Source: an uncultured Clostridia bacterium
Lineage (GTDB): Bacteria; Bacillota; Clostridia; UBA1381
DNA length: 64,000 nucleotides
Direction: 5' to 3'
Assembly (NCBI GenBank): GCA_934489015.1
Contig: CAKSSN010000006.1
Coordinates: 62,001 to 126,000, forward strand
Both the position numbers and the translations under genes were made by a program. The notes under the pieces were generated by a model that ran no database searches, had not been told where the DNA came from, and saw nothing but the letters and a program-made list of their open reading frames with translations. Shown here piece by piece: positions 1 through 8,194 of the stretch; positions within the stretch are counted from its first letter, which is position 1, and each line of letters opens with the position of its first letter.

Positions 1-1
1 T

Positions 2-394
2 GAAAACGGCATTTATACATTGCCCGTTGATAAGCTTCAAAGCGGAGAATATACGCTTTGTGCAAACGGAGTAAAAAACGAATGGGGAACGGAAATGACA
101 CCGTATGAGTATAAATTTACTCTCGGAAGCGGCAAAAAAGCAAGTGTTACAAATGTTGCGGTAAAAGGAACTGAGGTTTCGGCGGATATTATAAATATTG
201 CAGACGAAGATTTAAGACCCGTAATTATAACCGAAGCCTTTGACAGCGAGGGCAGCGTAACCGATATATACATTGACATCAATACGCAGCTTAGTACAGG
301 CAGCAACAGTTATATCTGCCCGAAGGACTTTACTAATGTCAGCAGTGCAAGAGTTTTTGTCTGGAGAGATTTAACCGAGCTTTGCATTTATTGA
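2..394 (+). CDS. C-terminal part of an Ig-like domain protein (5' end outside window)
   Basis: The reading frame is open from base 2 to the TGA at 392-394, so this is the last ~130 codons of a longer protein. It contains the end of a bacterial Ig-like (SbsA/Big_5-type) domain, seen as the phrase SGEYTLCANGVKNEWG. A short beta-rich tail follows (ITEAFDSEGSVTDIYI). Such modules are common in secreted or cell-wall proteins of Clostridia, and similar ones recur later in this window. No catalytic motif is visible in the part present. The next gene starts 23 bases downstream on the same strand, so the two are probably co-transcribed. The full architecture cannot be judged from here. Confidence 0.6.
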   Translation, partial: ENGIYTLPVDKLQSGEYTLCANGVKNEWGTEMTPYEYKFTLGSGKKASVTNVAVKGTEVSADIINIADEDLRPVIITEAFDSEGSVTDIYIDINTQLSTGSNSYICPKDFTNVSSARVFVWRDLTELCIY

Positions 395-417
395 CAACAC
401 TATGGAGGAAAACAAAT

Positions 418-1731
418 ATGACAGCATATTATATAGACGCGGCAGAGGGCAGCAATTCAAACAGCGGACTCAGCCCCGACAATGCGCTGAAAAATGACTG
501 CGGACTGGCGGTAAAGCCCGGCGATATTGTTTTATTTAGGCGCGGAAGCTTTATACGCGGCAGAATGAACAATGTAAGCGGAGAAGAGGGAAGCCCCATA
601 ACATATTCGGCATACGGAGAGGGAGATGCACCTGTTTTTTGCGGCTCTGCCGATGCGGCGGATGAGAAGCTATGGACAGAGTGCGGAAAAAATATATGGT
701 CGTGTACTCCGCCTGTTAATGACGAGGTAACAAATATAGTTTTTGACGGCGGAAAAAGCTACGGCGCATTTTGCTGGAAGCTTGATGATCTTAAAAATCA
801 GGGCGATTTTTACGATGAATGTCTGGGCTTTAAAATAAAAGAAAAGCCTATCCCGGAAAATCATAAAATATATGTTTATTCCGAAAAAAATCCGGCGCAT
901 TTTTATAAATCTATCGAGCTTTGCCTTTTTGCGGAGCGCATAACCGCAAATAACGGTCATGATATGATAATAGAAAATATAAAATTTTTAAACTGCGGCG
1001 TTCATGTAATTGCCGGCGAGGCGCAGAGCCGAAACCTGATTATAAGAAATTGTATTTTTGAAAATATCGGGGGCGGTGTCTGGGACGAAAAAAATAAAAT
1101 CCGATACGGAAACTGCGTTGAATTTTGGGACGTCGGCGAAAACATAGAGGTTACAAACTGCTTGTTTAACAATGTTTACGATTCCGCCGTGACTCATCAG
1201 GGCATGGAAAAATGCAAATGTGCTGAAAAGCTTAATTTTCACCACAATGTGTTTATAAAATGCGGCATGGCAGCATATGAGCAGCGCGACAGGATGCCCG
1301 TTAATTCCTGCTTTAATGACAATATATGCGTTGACGCCGGAGAGGGCTTTTCAAAGCTCGGCGAAGAAATGCCGAGATATTCGGAAATATGGCCGCAGCC
1401 TATGGGACATCATATTTTCCTGTGGCGCATAGAGAACGCGGACAGCTCATGCGGACTGGAGATAAAAAACAATATTTTTTATAATTCTCCTTACGGTGCG
1501 GCGGTTTATTCTATAATCGACGAAAAGGCGGAAAACAGTGTTGACTTTGACAATAATTTATATTATAATGAAAACGGAGAACTTTTAATAAGATGGCATG
1601 GTGAAAATTACAAATCGCTTGATGAGTGCTCATATATTGATAAAAACGGCAGAAGTGAAAAAATTGATATAGACGCCGTTGTTAAAAAGCGAATAGAAGA
1701 AATTACGGAAAGTCAAAAAAATAAAGGTTAA
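418..1731 (+). CDS. right-handed beta-helix protein (pectate-lyase-like fold), cytoplasmic
   Basis: 437 aa from the ATG at 418, which is preceded by GGAGGA at 404-409; the longer TTG-initiated frame overlaps the previous gene and is less likely. The N-terminus (MTAYYIDAAEGSNSNSGLS) has the DUF1565-like opening typical of parallel beta-helix proteins ('YIDAAxGSNSNSGLSPDNAL'). Repeated short strands such as IIENIKFLNCGVHVI, LIIRNCIFENIGGG and IEVTNCLFNNVY look like beta-helix coils. There is no signal peptide, so it should act in the cytoplasm, unusual for this fold and suggestive of oligosaccharide processing after uptake. The lipoprotein gene of an ABC importer follows 17 bases later. Lyase or hydrolase activity cannot be assigned from sequence alone. 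Confidence 0.75.
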   Translation: MTAYYIDAAEGSNSNSGLSPDNALKNDCGLAVKPGDIVLFRRGSFIRGRMNNVSGEEGSPITYSAYGEGDAPVFCGSADAADEKLWTECGKNIWSCTPPVNDEVTNIVFDGGKSYGAFCWKLDDLKNQGDFYDECLGFKIKEKPIPENHKIYVYSEKNPAHFYKSIELCLFAERITANNGHDMIIENIKFLNCGVHVIAGEAQSRNLIIRNCIFENIGGGVWDEKNKIRYGNCVEFWDVGENIEVTNCLFNNVYDSAVTHQGMEKCKCAEKLNFHHNVFIKCGMAAYEQRDRMPVNSCFNDNICVDAGEGFSKLGEEMPRYSEIWPQPMGHHIFLWRIENADSSCGLEIKNNIFYNSPYGAAVYSIIDEKAENSVDFDNNLYYNENGELLIRWHGENYKSLDECSYIDKNGRSEKIDIDAVVKKRIEEITESQKNKG

Positions 1732-1748
1732 ACGGAGGTAAAAGGAAA

Positions 1749-3242
1749 ATGAAAAAAAGAATTACATCAACAATACTTGCTCTTGCGGCTGTTACAATGT
1801 GTACGGCAGGGCTTTCGGGCTGCGGCGGAGGCGGAAAAACGCTCAAATGGGTACAGCTCGGAGAAACTCAGCCGAGAGATGCTGAGGTGCTTGAAAAAAT
1901 CAACGAAATTGTTGAGCCGGAGCTCGGCTTAAAGCTTGAAATCGAGTACATAGACACAGCGTCATTTGCGGAAAAATCAAAGATGAAAATGGCGTCGGGC
2001 GAGGATTTTGACATCATATGGGCAGGTTATCTGAACGACTATCAGACGGCAGTTTCGCTTGAGGGTCTTATGGATATTACCGATATGCTCGACAATATCG
2101 AAATGAAGGACGGCACAAAGGCTAAAATGAGCGACGTTGTTGAGGACTATTTCCTCAGCGCAGCAAAGGTTGACGGCAAGATTTACGGAATACCGAATAT
2201 GCAGGTTGTTTCAAATCCGCTTACGTATAAGGTAAGAAAATCTATCGTTGACGACTGCGGCTTAGATCTTGAAGCGCTTGAGAAGAAGGCACGTGAGGTA
2301 AAGGATATTGAAACGTGCAAATCATACATGGATATGCTTACGGACGAAATGGCAAAGGTTAAAGCTAAAAGAAGCGATATTTATGTTACAAATCCGTCAA
2401 CAAATCCGGCATTTAAAAATGTTTATGAAGAAATAATCGGCGGAGTCGGAATAAGAAAAGACGGCTCATCGAGCGAGGTTGTTAATATCAAGGATACGGA
2501 TGAATTTAAATACGGAGTTGACAAAACGAGAGAATGGTTTGAAAAGGGCTATATCAGAAACGATATTGCAAGCAAGGGTAATGCGCTTACATCAACCGAT
2601 GAGGAAAATCAGCACGCCTTTGTTCAGACAACCTGGAAGCCCGGTCAGGAGCAGAGCGACGCTAAGGACGCAGGCGAAGAGGTTGTATATTCGAGAATTG
2701 AAAACCCGTATGTAGCAAGAACAAACCCGATTGCAACAATGCTCGCTGTAGGTCAGAATTCAAAGCATCCCGAAGAGGCCGTTAAGCTTATTTATATGCT
2801 TAACTCAAACAAGGAGCTTTATAATCTCGTAGTTTGGGGCGTTGAGGGTACGGATTACACGAAAAACAGCGACGGTACGGTAACAAAGATAGAAAATTCG
2901 GGCTATGACGAAGCGTATGATAACGGCTGGAGATTTGGAAATCAGTTTAACTCGTTTGTGCTTGACGGACAGCAGCCTACTGTTTGGGAAGAAACAAAGG
3001 AAATGAACGATAACGCCATAAAATCACCGGCAATGGGCTTTGTTCCGAATACGGAGTCAATAACAACGGAAATTGCAAATATAACAAATGTAAACTCGGA
3101 GTATAAGGCAAAAATGGAATTCGGAACAGCACCGAGAGAGGAATACTGGGACGAATATATGCAGAAGCTTAAAACAGCCGGCATAGACAAGGTACGCGAC
3201 GAAATTCAGAAGCAGTACGACGAGTTTCTTAAAAACAAATAA
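1749..3242 (+). CDS. ABC transporter extracellular solute-binding lipoprotein (oligosaccharide type)
   Basis: 497 aa with a lipoprotein signal peptide: basic start, hydrophobic stretch and the lipobox LSGCGGGG, with the lipidated Cys near residue 25. The mature protein reads as a family 1-like solute-binding protein of the LplA type that pairs with LplB/YtcP permeases. This pairing is confirmed by the two permease genes directly downstream (3317 and 4293). Known relatives bind complex plant-derived oligosaccharides such as pectic fragments; the ligand here is not determined. The SD is GGAGGTAAAAGG just before the ATG. A strong stem-loop lies between this gene and the first permease and may help keep binding-protein mRNA in excess. 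Confidence 0.88.
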   Translation: MKKRITSTILALAAVTMCTAGLSGCGGGGKTLKWVQLGETQPRDAEVLEKINEIVEPELGLKLEIEYIDTASFAEKSKMKMASGEDFDIIWAGYLNDYQTAVSLEGLMDITDMLDNIEMKDGTKAKMSDVVEDYFLSAAKVDGKIYGIPNMQVVSNPLTYKVRKSIVDDCGLDLEALEKKAREVKDIETCKSYMDMLTDEMAKVKAKRSDIYVTNPSTNPAFKNVYEEIIGGVGIRKDGSSSEVVNIKDTDEFKYGVDKTREWFEKGYIRNDIASKGNALTSTDEENQHAFVQTTWKPGQEQSDAKDAGEEVVYSRIENPYVARTNPIATMLAVGQNSKHPEEAVKLIYMLNSNKELYNLVVWGVEGTDYTKNSDGTVTKIENSGYDEAYDNGWRFGNQFNSFVLDGQQPTVWEETKEMNDNAIKSPAMGFVPNTESITTEIANITNVNSEYKAKMEFGTAPREEYWDEYMQKLKTAGIDKVRDEIQKQYDEFLKNK

Positions 3243-3255
3243 ATATATGGTTTTA

Positions 3256-3282
3256 GCGCAGACTGATTTCATCGGTCTGCGC
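3256..3282 (+). promoter_or_regulatory. intercistronic stem-loop between binding-protein and permease genes
   Basis: GCGCAGACTGA (3256-3266) pairs with TCGGTCTGCGC (3272-3282), an 11-bp stem with one G-U pair and a 5-nt loop. No T-run follows, so it is not a classical terminator. It sits 14 nt after the binding-protein stop and 35 nt before the permease start. An RNA-stabilising, processing or partial-attenuation role is inferred from position. Confidence 0.55.
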
Positions 3283-3316
3283 CCGGTGCGGCAACACTGT
3301 GGGAGAGGAGTTTCAA

Positions 3317-4279
3317 ATGAAAGCAAAGCAAAGCAATACCGCGGCAACCGTAAATAAAAGAAAAAAGCTGACAAAAAGCGACTGGCAGCTTTATTCACTG
3401 AGTTTACTGCCGATTTTGGTTATATTTATATTCAGGTATCTTCCTATGGGAGGACTCATAATAGCATTTAAAAACTATAAATTCAGTAAGGGTATTTTCG
3501 GCAGCGACTGGGTCGGACTTCAAAATTTTGAGTTCTTTTTCAAGTCAAACGTGTTTGCTCAGCTTGTTAAAAACACTCTTTTAAACAACGTGCTTTTCAT
3601 AGTTTTCGGAACGATTGCGTCGCTCCTTGTTGCGGTGCTTTTGTTTGAGCTTAAAAGCCGCAATGCAACAAAGGTTTATCAGACGCTTATGATAACGCCG
3701 TATTTTATGTCATGGGTTATTGTGGCGTACATGGTTTATGCAATTTTAAATCCGGGCTACGGCTACCTTGCACAGATTTTGTCGCTGTTCGGCATTGAGC
3801 CGATTGACTGGTATTCAAAGCCTGAGGCGTGGCCGACAATTCTTACGATTACTTATGTATGGAAAAACGTCGGTATGGATTCGGTTGTTTACTACGCTGC
3901 GCTGATGGGTCTTGATACATCGCTTTTTGAAGCGGCGGAAATAGACGGCGCAAACAAAATCCAAAGAACATGGAGCATAGTTCTTCCGAGTCTTATTCCG
4001 TTAATATCAATACTTACCATACTTAAGATAGGTAACATATTCCGCGCGGATTTCGGACTTTTCTATACCGTAACGCAGGACGGCGCAAACGGTAATCTGT
4101 ATTCTACAACGAATGTTATAGATACATATATTTTCAGAACCTTCCGCGAAAATTCAACCGGAAATTCTTACGGTCTTACAACGGCTGTCGGTCTTTTGCA
4201 GTCTGTTGTCGGAATGGTAACGGTGCTTCTTACTAACTGGGGCGCAAGAAAAATCGATCCGGATACGGCACTGTTTTAA
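3317..4279 (+). CDS. ABC transporter permease, LplB-type
   Basis: 320 aa from ATG 3317 with GAGAGGAG about 7 nt upstream; a GTG at 3299 is possible but lies upstream of this SD. After a basic N-terminus the protein has the first-permease signature of LplB/YteP importers (YSLSLLPILVIFIFRYLPMGG, then 'AFKNY' and 'VGLQNFEFFF'). It has about six membrane segments and the inner-membrane EAA loop seen as EAAEIDGANKIQRTWSIVLP. It forms the transmembrane pore with the product of 4293. No ATP-binding subunit is encoded nearby, as is usual for these systems, which share an MsmX-like ATPase. Confidence 0.9.
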   Translation: MKAKQSNTAATVNKRKKLTKSDWQLYSLSLLPILVIFIFRYLPMGGLIIAFKNYKFSKGIFGSDWVGLQNFEFFFKSNVFAQLVKNTLLNNVLFIVFGTIASLLVAVLLFELKSRNATKVYQTLMITPYFMSWVIVAYMVYAILNPGYGYLAQILSLFGIEPIDWYSKPEAWPTILTITYVWKNVGMDSVVYYAALMGLDTSLFEAAEIDGANKIQRTWSIVLPSLIPLISILTILKIGNIFRADFGLFYTVTQDGANGNLYSTTNVIDTYIFRTFRENSTGNSYGLTTAVGLLQSVVGMVTVLLTNWGARKIDPDTALF

Positions 4280-4292
4280 GGGGGCGAACGAT

Positions 4293-5171
4293 ATGCGTAA
4301 AAAGAATTTAATCGGACAGATATTAATATGCATTTTCTTTGCGGTGCTTTGCTTTTTGATAGTGTTTCCGTTCTGGCTTTTGGTCAGCGCGTCGCTTTCC
4401 GATTCGGCAGTGCTCGCGGCAAAGGGCTATCAGGTATGGCCAAACCCTGTTGACTTTTCGTCATATGCATACGTGTTTAAAAATCCCGACAGGATTTTGC
4501 GTGCATACGGCGTAACGGCAACCTTTTCGGTTATTTCAATGGTGATGAGCGTTCTGCTTATGTCAATGGTTGGTTATACGCTTTCAAGAGATAACCTTCG
4601 CGGCAGAGGCGCAATAAACTTTTATCTGTATTTTACAATGCTCTTTAACGGCGGTCTTGTTCCAACGTATATTATAACGGCGAAAATACTTCACCTTAAT
4701 AACACGCTTTGGGTATATATCCTGCCAAACCTCATAAATCCGTGGTATGTGTTTATGATAAGAACATTTTTTAAGGGTATACCCGGAGAAATAGTGGAGT
4801 CGGCAACAATAGACGGCGCGTCGGAGTACAGAATATTTGCGCAGATGATATTGCCGCTTTCAAAGCCTGTTTTGGCAACGGTTGCGCTTTTTGTGTTCCT
4901 CAACTCGTGGAATGACTGGAACACGGCGCTTATATACATAACGAACGAAAAGCTCTACAGTCTTCAATATTTGCTCCAGTCAATAATGGAGAACATAAAT
5001 CAGCTCAAGCAAAATCAAGTGGCGGCGAATATGTCGGGAATGAAAGATATACCGGCGGAAACTGTCAGAATGGCAATGGCGATTGTCGCGGCGGGACCTG
5101 CACTTTTGGTTTTCCCGTTCTTCCAGAAGTATTTTGTTAAGGGTCTGACGGTCGGCTCGGTTAAGGGTTAA
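4293..5171 (+). CDS. ABC transporter permease, YtcP/AraQ-type (carbohydrate)
   Basis: 292 aa starting 13 nt after the previous stop, with GGGGGCGA as SD. It shows the second-permease pattern: an N-terminal membrane helix, FPFWLLVSASLSDS, then helices, and the EAA loop ESATIDGASEYRIFAQMILP with LSKP following. The C-terminus FFQKYFVKGLTVGSVKG is characteristic of YtcP-like permeases. It pairs with the 3317 product and the 1749 lipoprotein to import an oligosaccharide. Tight spacing indicates translation from the same mRNA. Confidence 0.9.
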   Translation: MRKKNLIGQILICIFFAVLCFLIVFPFWLLVSASLSDSAVLAAKGYQVWPNPVDFSSYAYVFKNPDRILRAYGVTATFSVISMVMSVLLMSMVGYTLSRDNLRGRGAINFYLYFTMLFNGGLVPTYIITAKILHLNNTLWVYILPNLINPWYVFMIRTFFKGIPGEIVESATIDGASEYRIFAQMILPLSKPVLATVALFVFLNSWNDWNTALIYITNEKLYSLQYLLQSIMENINQLKQNQVAANMSGMKDIPAETVRMAMAIVAAGPALLVFPFFQKYFVKGLTVGSVKG

Positions 5172-5192
5172 TAAATCTGATGGAGATTTTTT

Positions 5193-6155
5193 ATGAAAGA
5201 GTATTATAAGGAAGAAGTAAAAAATATCATGTCAAAGCTAAAGCAATTTCGAAATTGCTTTAGCTTTGCTGTTGTTGCGGACACGCATCTTGACAACTCA
5301 ATCGGCGATACTGTAGAAAACATTAAGGCGGTGCGCGAAAAGCATAATTTTTCGTGCCTTTTGCATTTGGGTGATTTTTTAAACGGAAGCTTTCCGAGAA
5401 CGCTTACAATGGAAATTTTAAAGGGCCAAATGGATTTGTTTCGAAAAGCGGCGGGAAATTCGCCCTTTTATCCCGTTCAGGGAAATCATGACGGCTTTGC
5501 CGATCTGCTTTGCGGTATGCCGAACATAGCGCTCGATGAGGACTGGTACGAGGCAACGGACTTTACGGAAAATTATAAAAATGTTGTGAGGGATAAAAAT
5601 AAGCCTTATTTCTATGTGGATTATCCGGAGAAGAAAATAAGGCTTGTTATTCTCTGTACATTTTTCTACAGATACGGTGAAAACGGCGTTTATGAAAAGG
5701 TATACGGAACAGATACGGAGCAGATAAACTGGGCTGAAAAGAAAGCGTTTAACGTACAGAGCGATTGGACCGTAATGATATTTTCGCATGACGCTCCGTT
5801 TGAGTTTTTCGATGAGAGAGCGTGCAGCGACAACCCCCGAATAAACGGAAATATGTTGATGGACGCAGTTAAAAGGGCGCGCAGTGAGCATAAATTTACG
5901 CTTGCAGCCTGGTTTGTCGGTCATTTTCACGGCGATTATGTCGGAGCGGTAAACGGAATTAATTTTATTCTCACGGCTTCCGAAACGGCTTATGTTCCGA
6001 CTCTGTGGGATATGCCGCACGGCGGATATTACCCGCCGAGAGAGCTCGGAACATCGAGTGAGGATTTGTGGGATATATGTGTTTTTGACAGGGAAAACAG
6101 GGCGGTAAAAATGCTGCGTTTCGGCGCAGGCAGCGACAGAGAATTGAAATTTTGA
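5193..6155 (+). CDS. calcineurin-like metallophosphoesterase, cytoplasmic
   Basis: 320 aa; the ATG at 5193 has a GGAG SD and lies 21 nt after the permease stop. All metallophosphoesterase metal motifs are visible: D-x-H (VVADTHLD), G-D (HLGDFLNG), G-N-H-D (QGNHDG), a later His (IFSHDAP) and G-H-x-H (GHFHGD). There is no signal peptide, so it acts in the cytoplasm. It ends with RFGAGSDRELKF, a tail pattern shared with the products of 6164 and 50738. Its substrate is unknown; position behind a sugar importer suggests a sugar-phosphate or phosphodiester from the imported glycan (inference). A 36-bp perfect palindrome (5233-5268) lies within codons 14-25, just before the first core strand. Confidence 0.85.
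   Translation: MKEYYKEEVKNIMSKLKQFRNCFSFAVVADTHLDNSIGDTVENIKAVREKHNFSCLLHLGDFLNGSFPRTLTMEILKGQMDLFRKAAGNSPFYPVQGNHDGFADLLCGMPNIALDEDWYEATDFTENYKNVVRDKNKPYFYVDYPEKKIRLVILCTFFYRYGENGVYEKVYGTDTEQINWAEKKAFNVQSDWTVMIFSHDAPFEFFDERACSDNPRINGNMLMDAVKRARSEHKFTLAAWFVGHFHGDYVGAVNGINFILTASETAYVPTLWDMPHGGYYPPRELGTSSEDLWDICVFDRENRAVKMLRFGAGSDRELKF
5233..5268. repeat. 36-bp perfect palindrome inside a coding region
   Basis: The 18-base arm CAAAGCTAAAGCAATTTC (5233-5250) is followed directly by its exact reverse complement (5251-5268), with no spacer. It lies 40 nt inside the metallophosphoesterase gene. As RNA it would form a long hairpin near the translation start. No T-run follows. Confidence 0.85.
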
Positions 6156-6163
6156 GGTGTGCT

Positions 6164-7135
6164 ATGATTTTTGATGAAGAAATTAAAAAAACTGCGGAAA
6201 GTATTCTGTCATGCCGCGAAAGTGACGATTTGTGCTTTGCTTTGTTATCCGACAGCCATTTATCCGAGCAGGGAGATGACACCTGTGCAAATATAAAAGC
6301 GGTTGACGAGTTGGTCGGATTTGATTTTGCAGTTCATCTCGGAAATATAATAAACGGAGATAATCCGAAGAAAATATCCGAACATGTTCTTAAAAGGGAA
6401 ATAGAAAAATACAGAGGTGCGCTAAAAAACGGTAAGCTTTTTTGCTCACAGGGCGACAGCGACGGCTGGAGAGATGAGCGCTTTGCCGGGCAGCTTGCAA
6501 CGGGCATAATAACGGATGAAATGTGGTATTCGGCAACGGGATATGCAGACAGCTTTGACGGAGTAAAAAGAGATGGCGAAAAGCCGTACTATTATGTTGA
6601 CGTTCCGGGTAAAAACGTAAGGCTTATAATTCTTTGCTCATATTACTGTCAGCTTGATGAAAGAGCGGAGCTTTTTGAAAAAAATCTGATGATTGACGTG
6701 GCGCAGCAGGCGTGGCTTAAGGAAAAAGCGCTTGCCGGGTGTGAGGATAAGCATATAATCGTGTTTTCTCACCGCATACCAAAATCGCGATTTGAAACGG
6801 GAAGCGACCCTTATGCGTTTGAGGGACGGCATACCGAGCCTGTTTGCTCAATTTTTCAGGCGGCGCAGCTTGTCGGCGCAAGCCTTGTTTGCAGAATAGG
6901 CGGCGGATATGGATTTGACAGTGAATTTTGTCATGAGGGGCAAAACACAGCCGTTATCGGCTCGCAAATTGCAAGAGAATACGCACCTGCAAAATGCAGC
7001 GTGCGTTACTCGGGAAAGAGAAAAATCGGAAGCGTAGGTCAGGATTTGTGGGACGCTGCCGTTTTAAAAACAAAAGAAAGAAAACTGCTGCTTTTCAGAT
7101 TTGGCTGCGGAGAGGACAGAGTGATAGGCTATTAG
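6164..7135 (+). CDS. metallophosphoesterase-like protein with degenerate metal site
   Basis: 323 aa from ATG 6164 with GAGGTG at 6154-6159; an upstream TTG at 6152 would overlap the previous gene. It is a clear paralogue of the 5193 product with the same order of elements, but key ligands are altered. The D-x-H (LLSDSHLS) remains. HLGD has become HLGN, GNHD has become GDSD, and GHFHGD has become GGGYGFD. The middle His (FSHRIP) is kept. The tail RFGCGEDRVIGY matches the paralogue. Loss of at least three metal ligands argues against ordinary phosphoesterase activity. It could be a regulatory or binding partner of the active paralogue, or a decaying copy, though its frame is intact. It ends 4 bases into the convergent gene. 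Confidence 0.8.
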   Translation: MIFDEEIKKTAESILSCRESDDLCFALLSDSHLSEQGDDTCANIKAVDELVGFDFAVHLGNIINGDNPKKISEHVLKREIEKYRGALKNGKLFCSQGDSDGWRDERFAGQLATGIITDEMWYSATGYADSFDGVKRDGEKPYYYVDVPGKNVRLIILCSYYCQLDERAELFEKNLMIDVAQQAWLKEKALAGCEDKHIIVFSHRIPKSRFETGSDPYAFEGRHTEPVCSIFQAAQLVGASLVCRIGGGYGFDSEFCHEGQNTAVIGSQIAREYAPAKCSVRYSGKRKIGSVGQDLWDAAVLKTKERKLLLFRFGCGEDRVIGY

Positions 7136-7812
7136 CCCTCACTCTTTTCTTCTGCAATAAACATTATTGAAAAGCTTACAAAAAGCAGCAGACAGCAAAG
7201 CCATATAGCTTTATTTCCAACAGCGTTTGTTATAACCGTGCCTATACCTGCGCCGACTGCGAACACGGCAATAACACTGAAATATGTCATAGCTTTTTTT
7301 AGTATTATCTTGTCATGCACATGAAAATATGTGCAGAGCGCTTCAATGCCGCTTCTCATATTTCCTATACACATTGTGCTTGCATATGCGTGGCCGCGAA
7401 CCTTATGAAAGGTCTGCACCTGCATTGCGCATACAAAAGAAACAAGCGCATTTGCAAGCGCGTTTATTTGCTGCGGAATATACCCGACGGCAAAAAGCAG
7501 AATTATCTCAATTATTAAAATTATCTGGCGCCAATGAATTTTTTCGCAGGTTTTAAAGCGCATATGTATAAGCTCTGCAACCGCTGTGCCTATTAAAAAC
7601 GAAATGATAGGAACAACGTATTTTAAAACGGTATTCCAGTCGCCGACAAAAAATGCGGAGCTCATTAAAACTATATTTCCGGTCTGCGCGTTTGCAAAAA
7701 CCTCACCGCGACAGCAGCAGGTGTATGCATCCTGAAAGCCGCCGGATAAAATAACGAATAAGGCGGTGCGAAAGGCATCGGACATTTGTCTGTTTGCAGA
7801 TTTACAAATCAT
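7132..7812 (-). CDS. DUF1275 (YoaK-like) membrane protein
   Basis: 226 aa if started at the ATG at 7812, which follows the stop of the upstream gene by 4 nt and has TGGGAATG as a weak SD; longer starts would overlap that gene. The sequence FVILSGGFQDAYTCCCRGEVFANAQTGN matches the DUF1275 opening (G-x-x-D-A...NAQTGN). About six hydrophobic segments follow, the usual length for the family. The family's function is not established. Its stop codon overlaps that of the convergent 6164 gene by 4 bp. It probably forms a two-gene operon with 7817-8071. Confidence 0.85.
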   Translation of the reverse strand: MICKSANRQMSDAFRTALFVILSGGFQDAYTCCCRGEVFANAQTGNIVLMSSAFFVGDWNTVLKYVVPIISFLIGTAVAELIHMRFKTCEKIHWRQIILIIEIILLFAVGYIPQQINALANALVSFVCAMQVQTFHKVRGHAYASTMCIGNMRSGIEALCTYFHVHDKIILKKAMTYFSVIAVFAVGAGIGTVITNAVGNKAIWLCCLLLFVSFSIMFIAEEKSEG

Positions 7813-7816
7813 ATTA

Positions 7817-8071
7817 TCATTCCCATGAAAAAGTAAATATAAATGCCGTATAAGACAGCATAAAGCCGAGAGCCGCAATTGTAAACATAGCATAGCCGCT
7901 TCCGATTACTATTTTTGATATGCAGTATATAAGAAAGCCCAGCCCCATGCACAGCGCCGTAATTCTTTCAACTGAGCTCCCGTGCGCTCTCTTATATGCA
8001 AGATTGAAAACCATGATAAGCATGGCAAGATCAAGCACAATTCCCATAATTACTTCAAATGCGAAAATCAT
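7817..8071 (-). CDS. small three-helix membrane protein, unknown function
   Basis: 84 aa from the ATG at 8071, which has a strong SD (AAGGAAGGA on the minus strand); an in-frame ATG at 8110 lacks a good site. Three hydrophobic stretches are visible (MIFAFEVIMGIVLDLAMLIM, ITALCMGLGFLIYCI, and FTIAALGFMLSYTAFIF). I do not recognise the family. It lies just upstream of the DUF1275 gene with a 4-nt gap, so the two are likely translated together. It is divergently transcribed from a LysR regulator gene. Confidence 0.65.
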   Translation of the reverse strand: MIFAFEVIMGIVLDLAMLIMVFNLAYKRAHGSSVERITALCMGLGFLIYCISKIVIGSGYAMFTIAALGFMLSYTAFIFTFSWE

Positions 8072-8110
8072 ATAAAATCCTTCCTTCTGCCCTATTGACT
8101 TTTTAATCAT

Positions 8111-8194
8111 ATTATATTATAATATATTTATTGATATATGTAAAATGTATATTTGATATGGTTTATATATTAATTTGACATATGAGGTGAAGAG
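8111..8194 (+). promoter_or_regulatory. AT-rich divergent promoter region of the lysR-type gene
   Basis: Very AT-rich intergenic DNA between the minus-strand membrane gene and the LysR gene. On the plus strand TTGATA (8131-8136) and TGATAT (8154-8159) are spaced by 17 bp and could form a weak sigma-A promoter. LysR regulators usually bind their own divergent promoter, so the operator is probably here, but I cannot define it. Confidence 0.35.

Noticed and set aside
5418..6020. 200-codon minus-strand open frame opposite the metallophosphoesterase
   Set aside because: Antisense to a gene with all family motifs intact; no homology-like features and no ribosome site.
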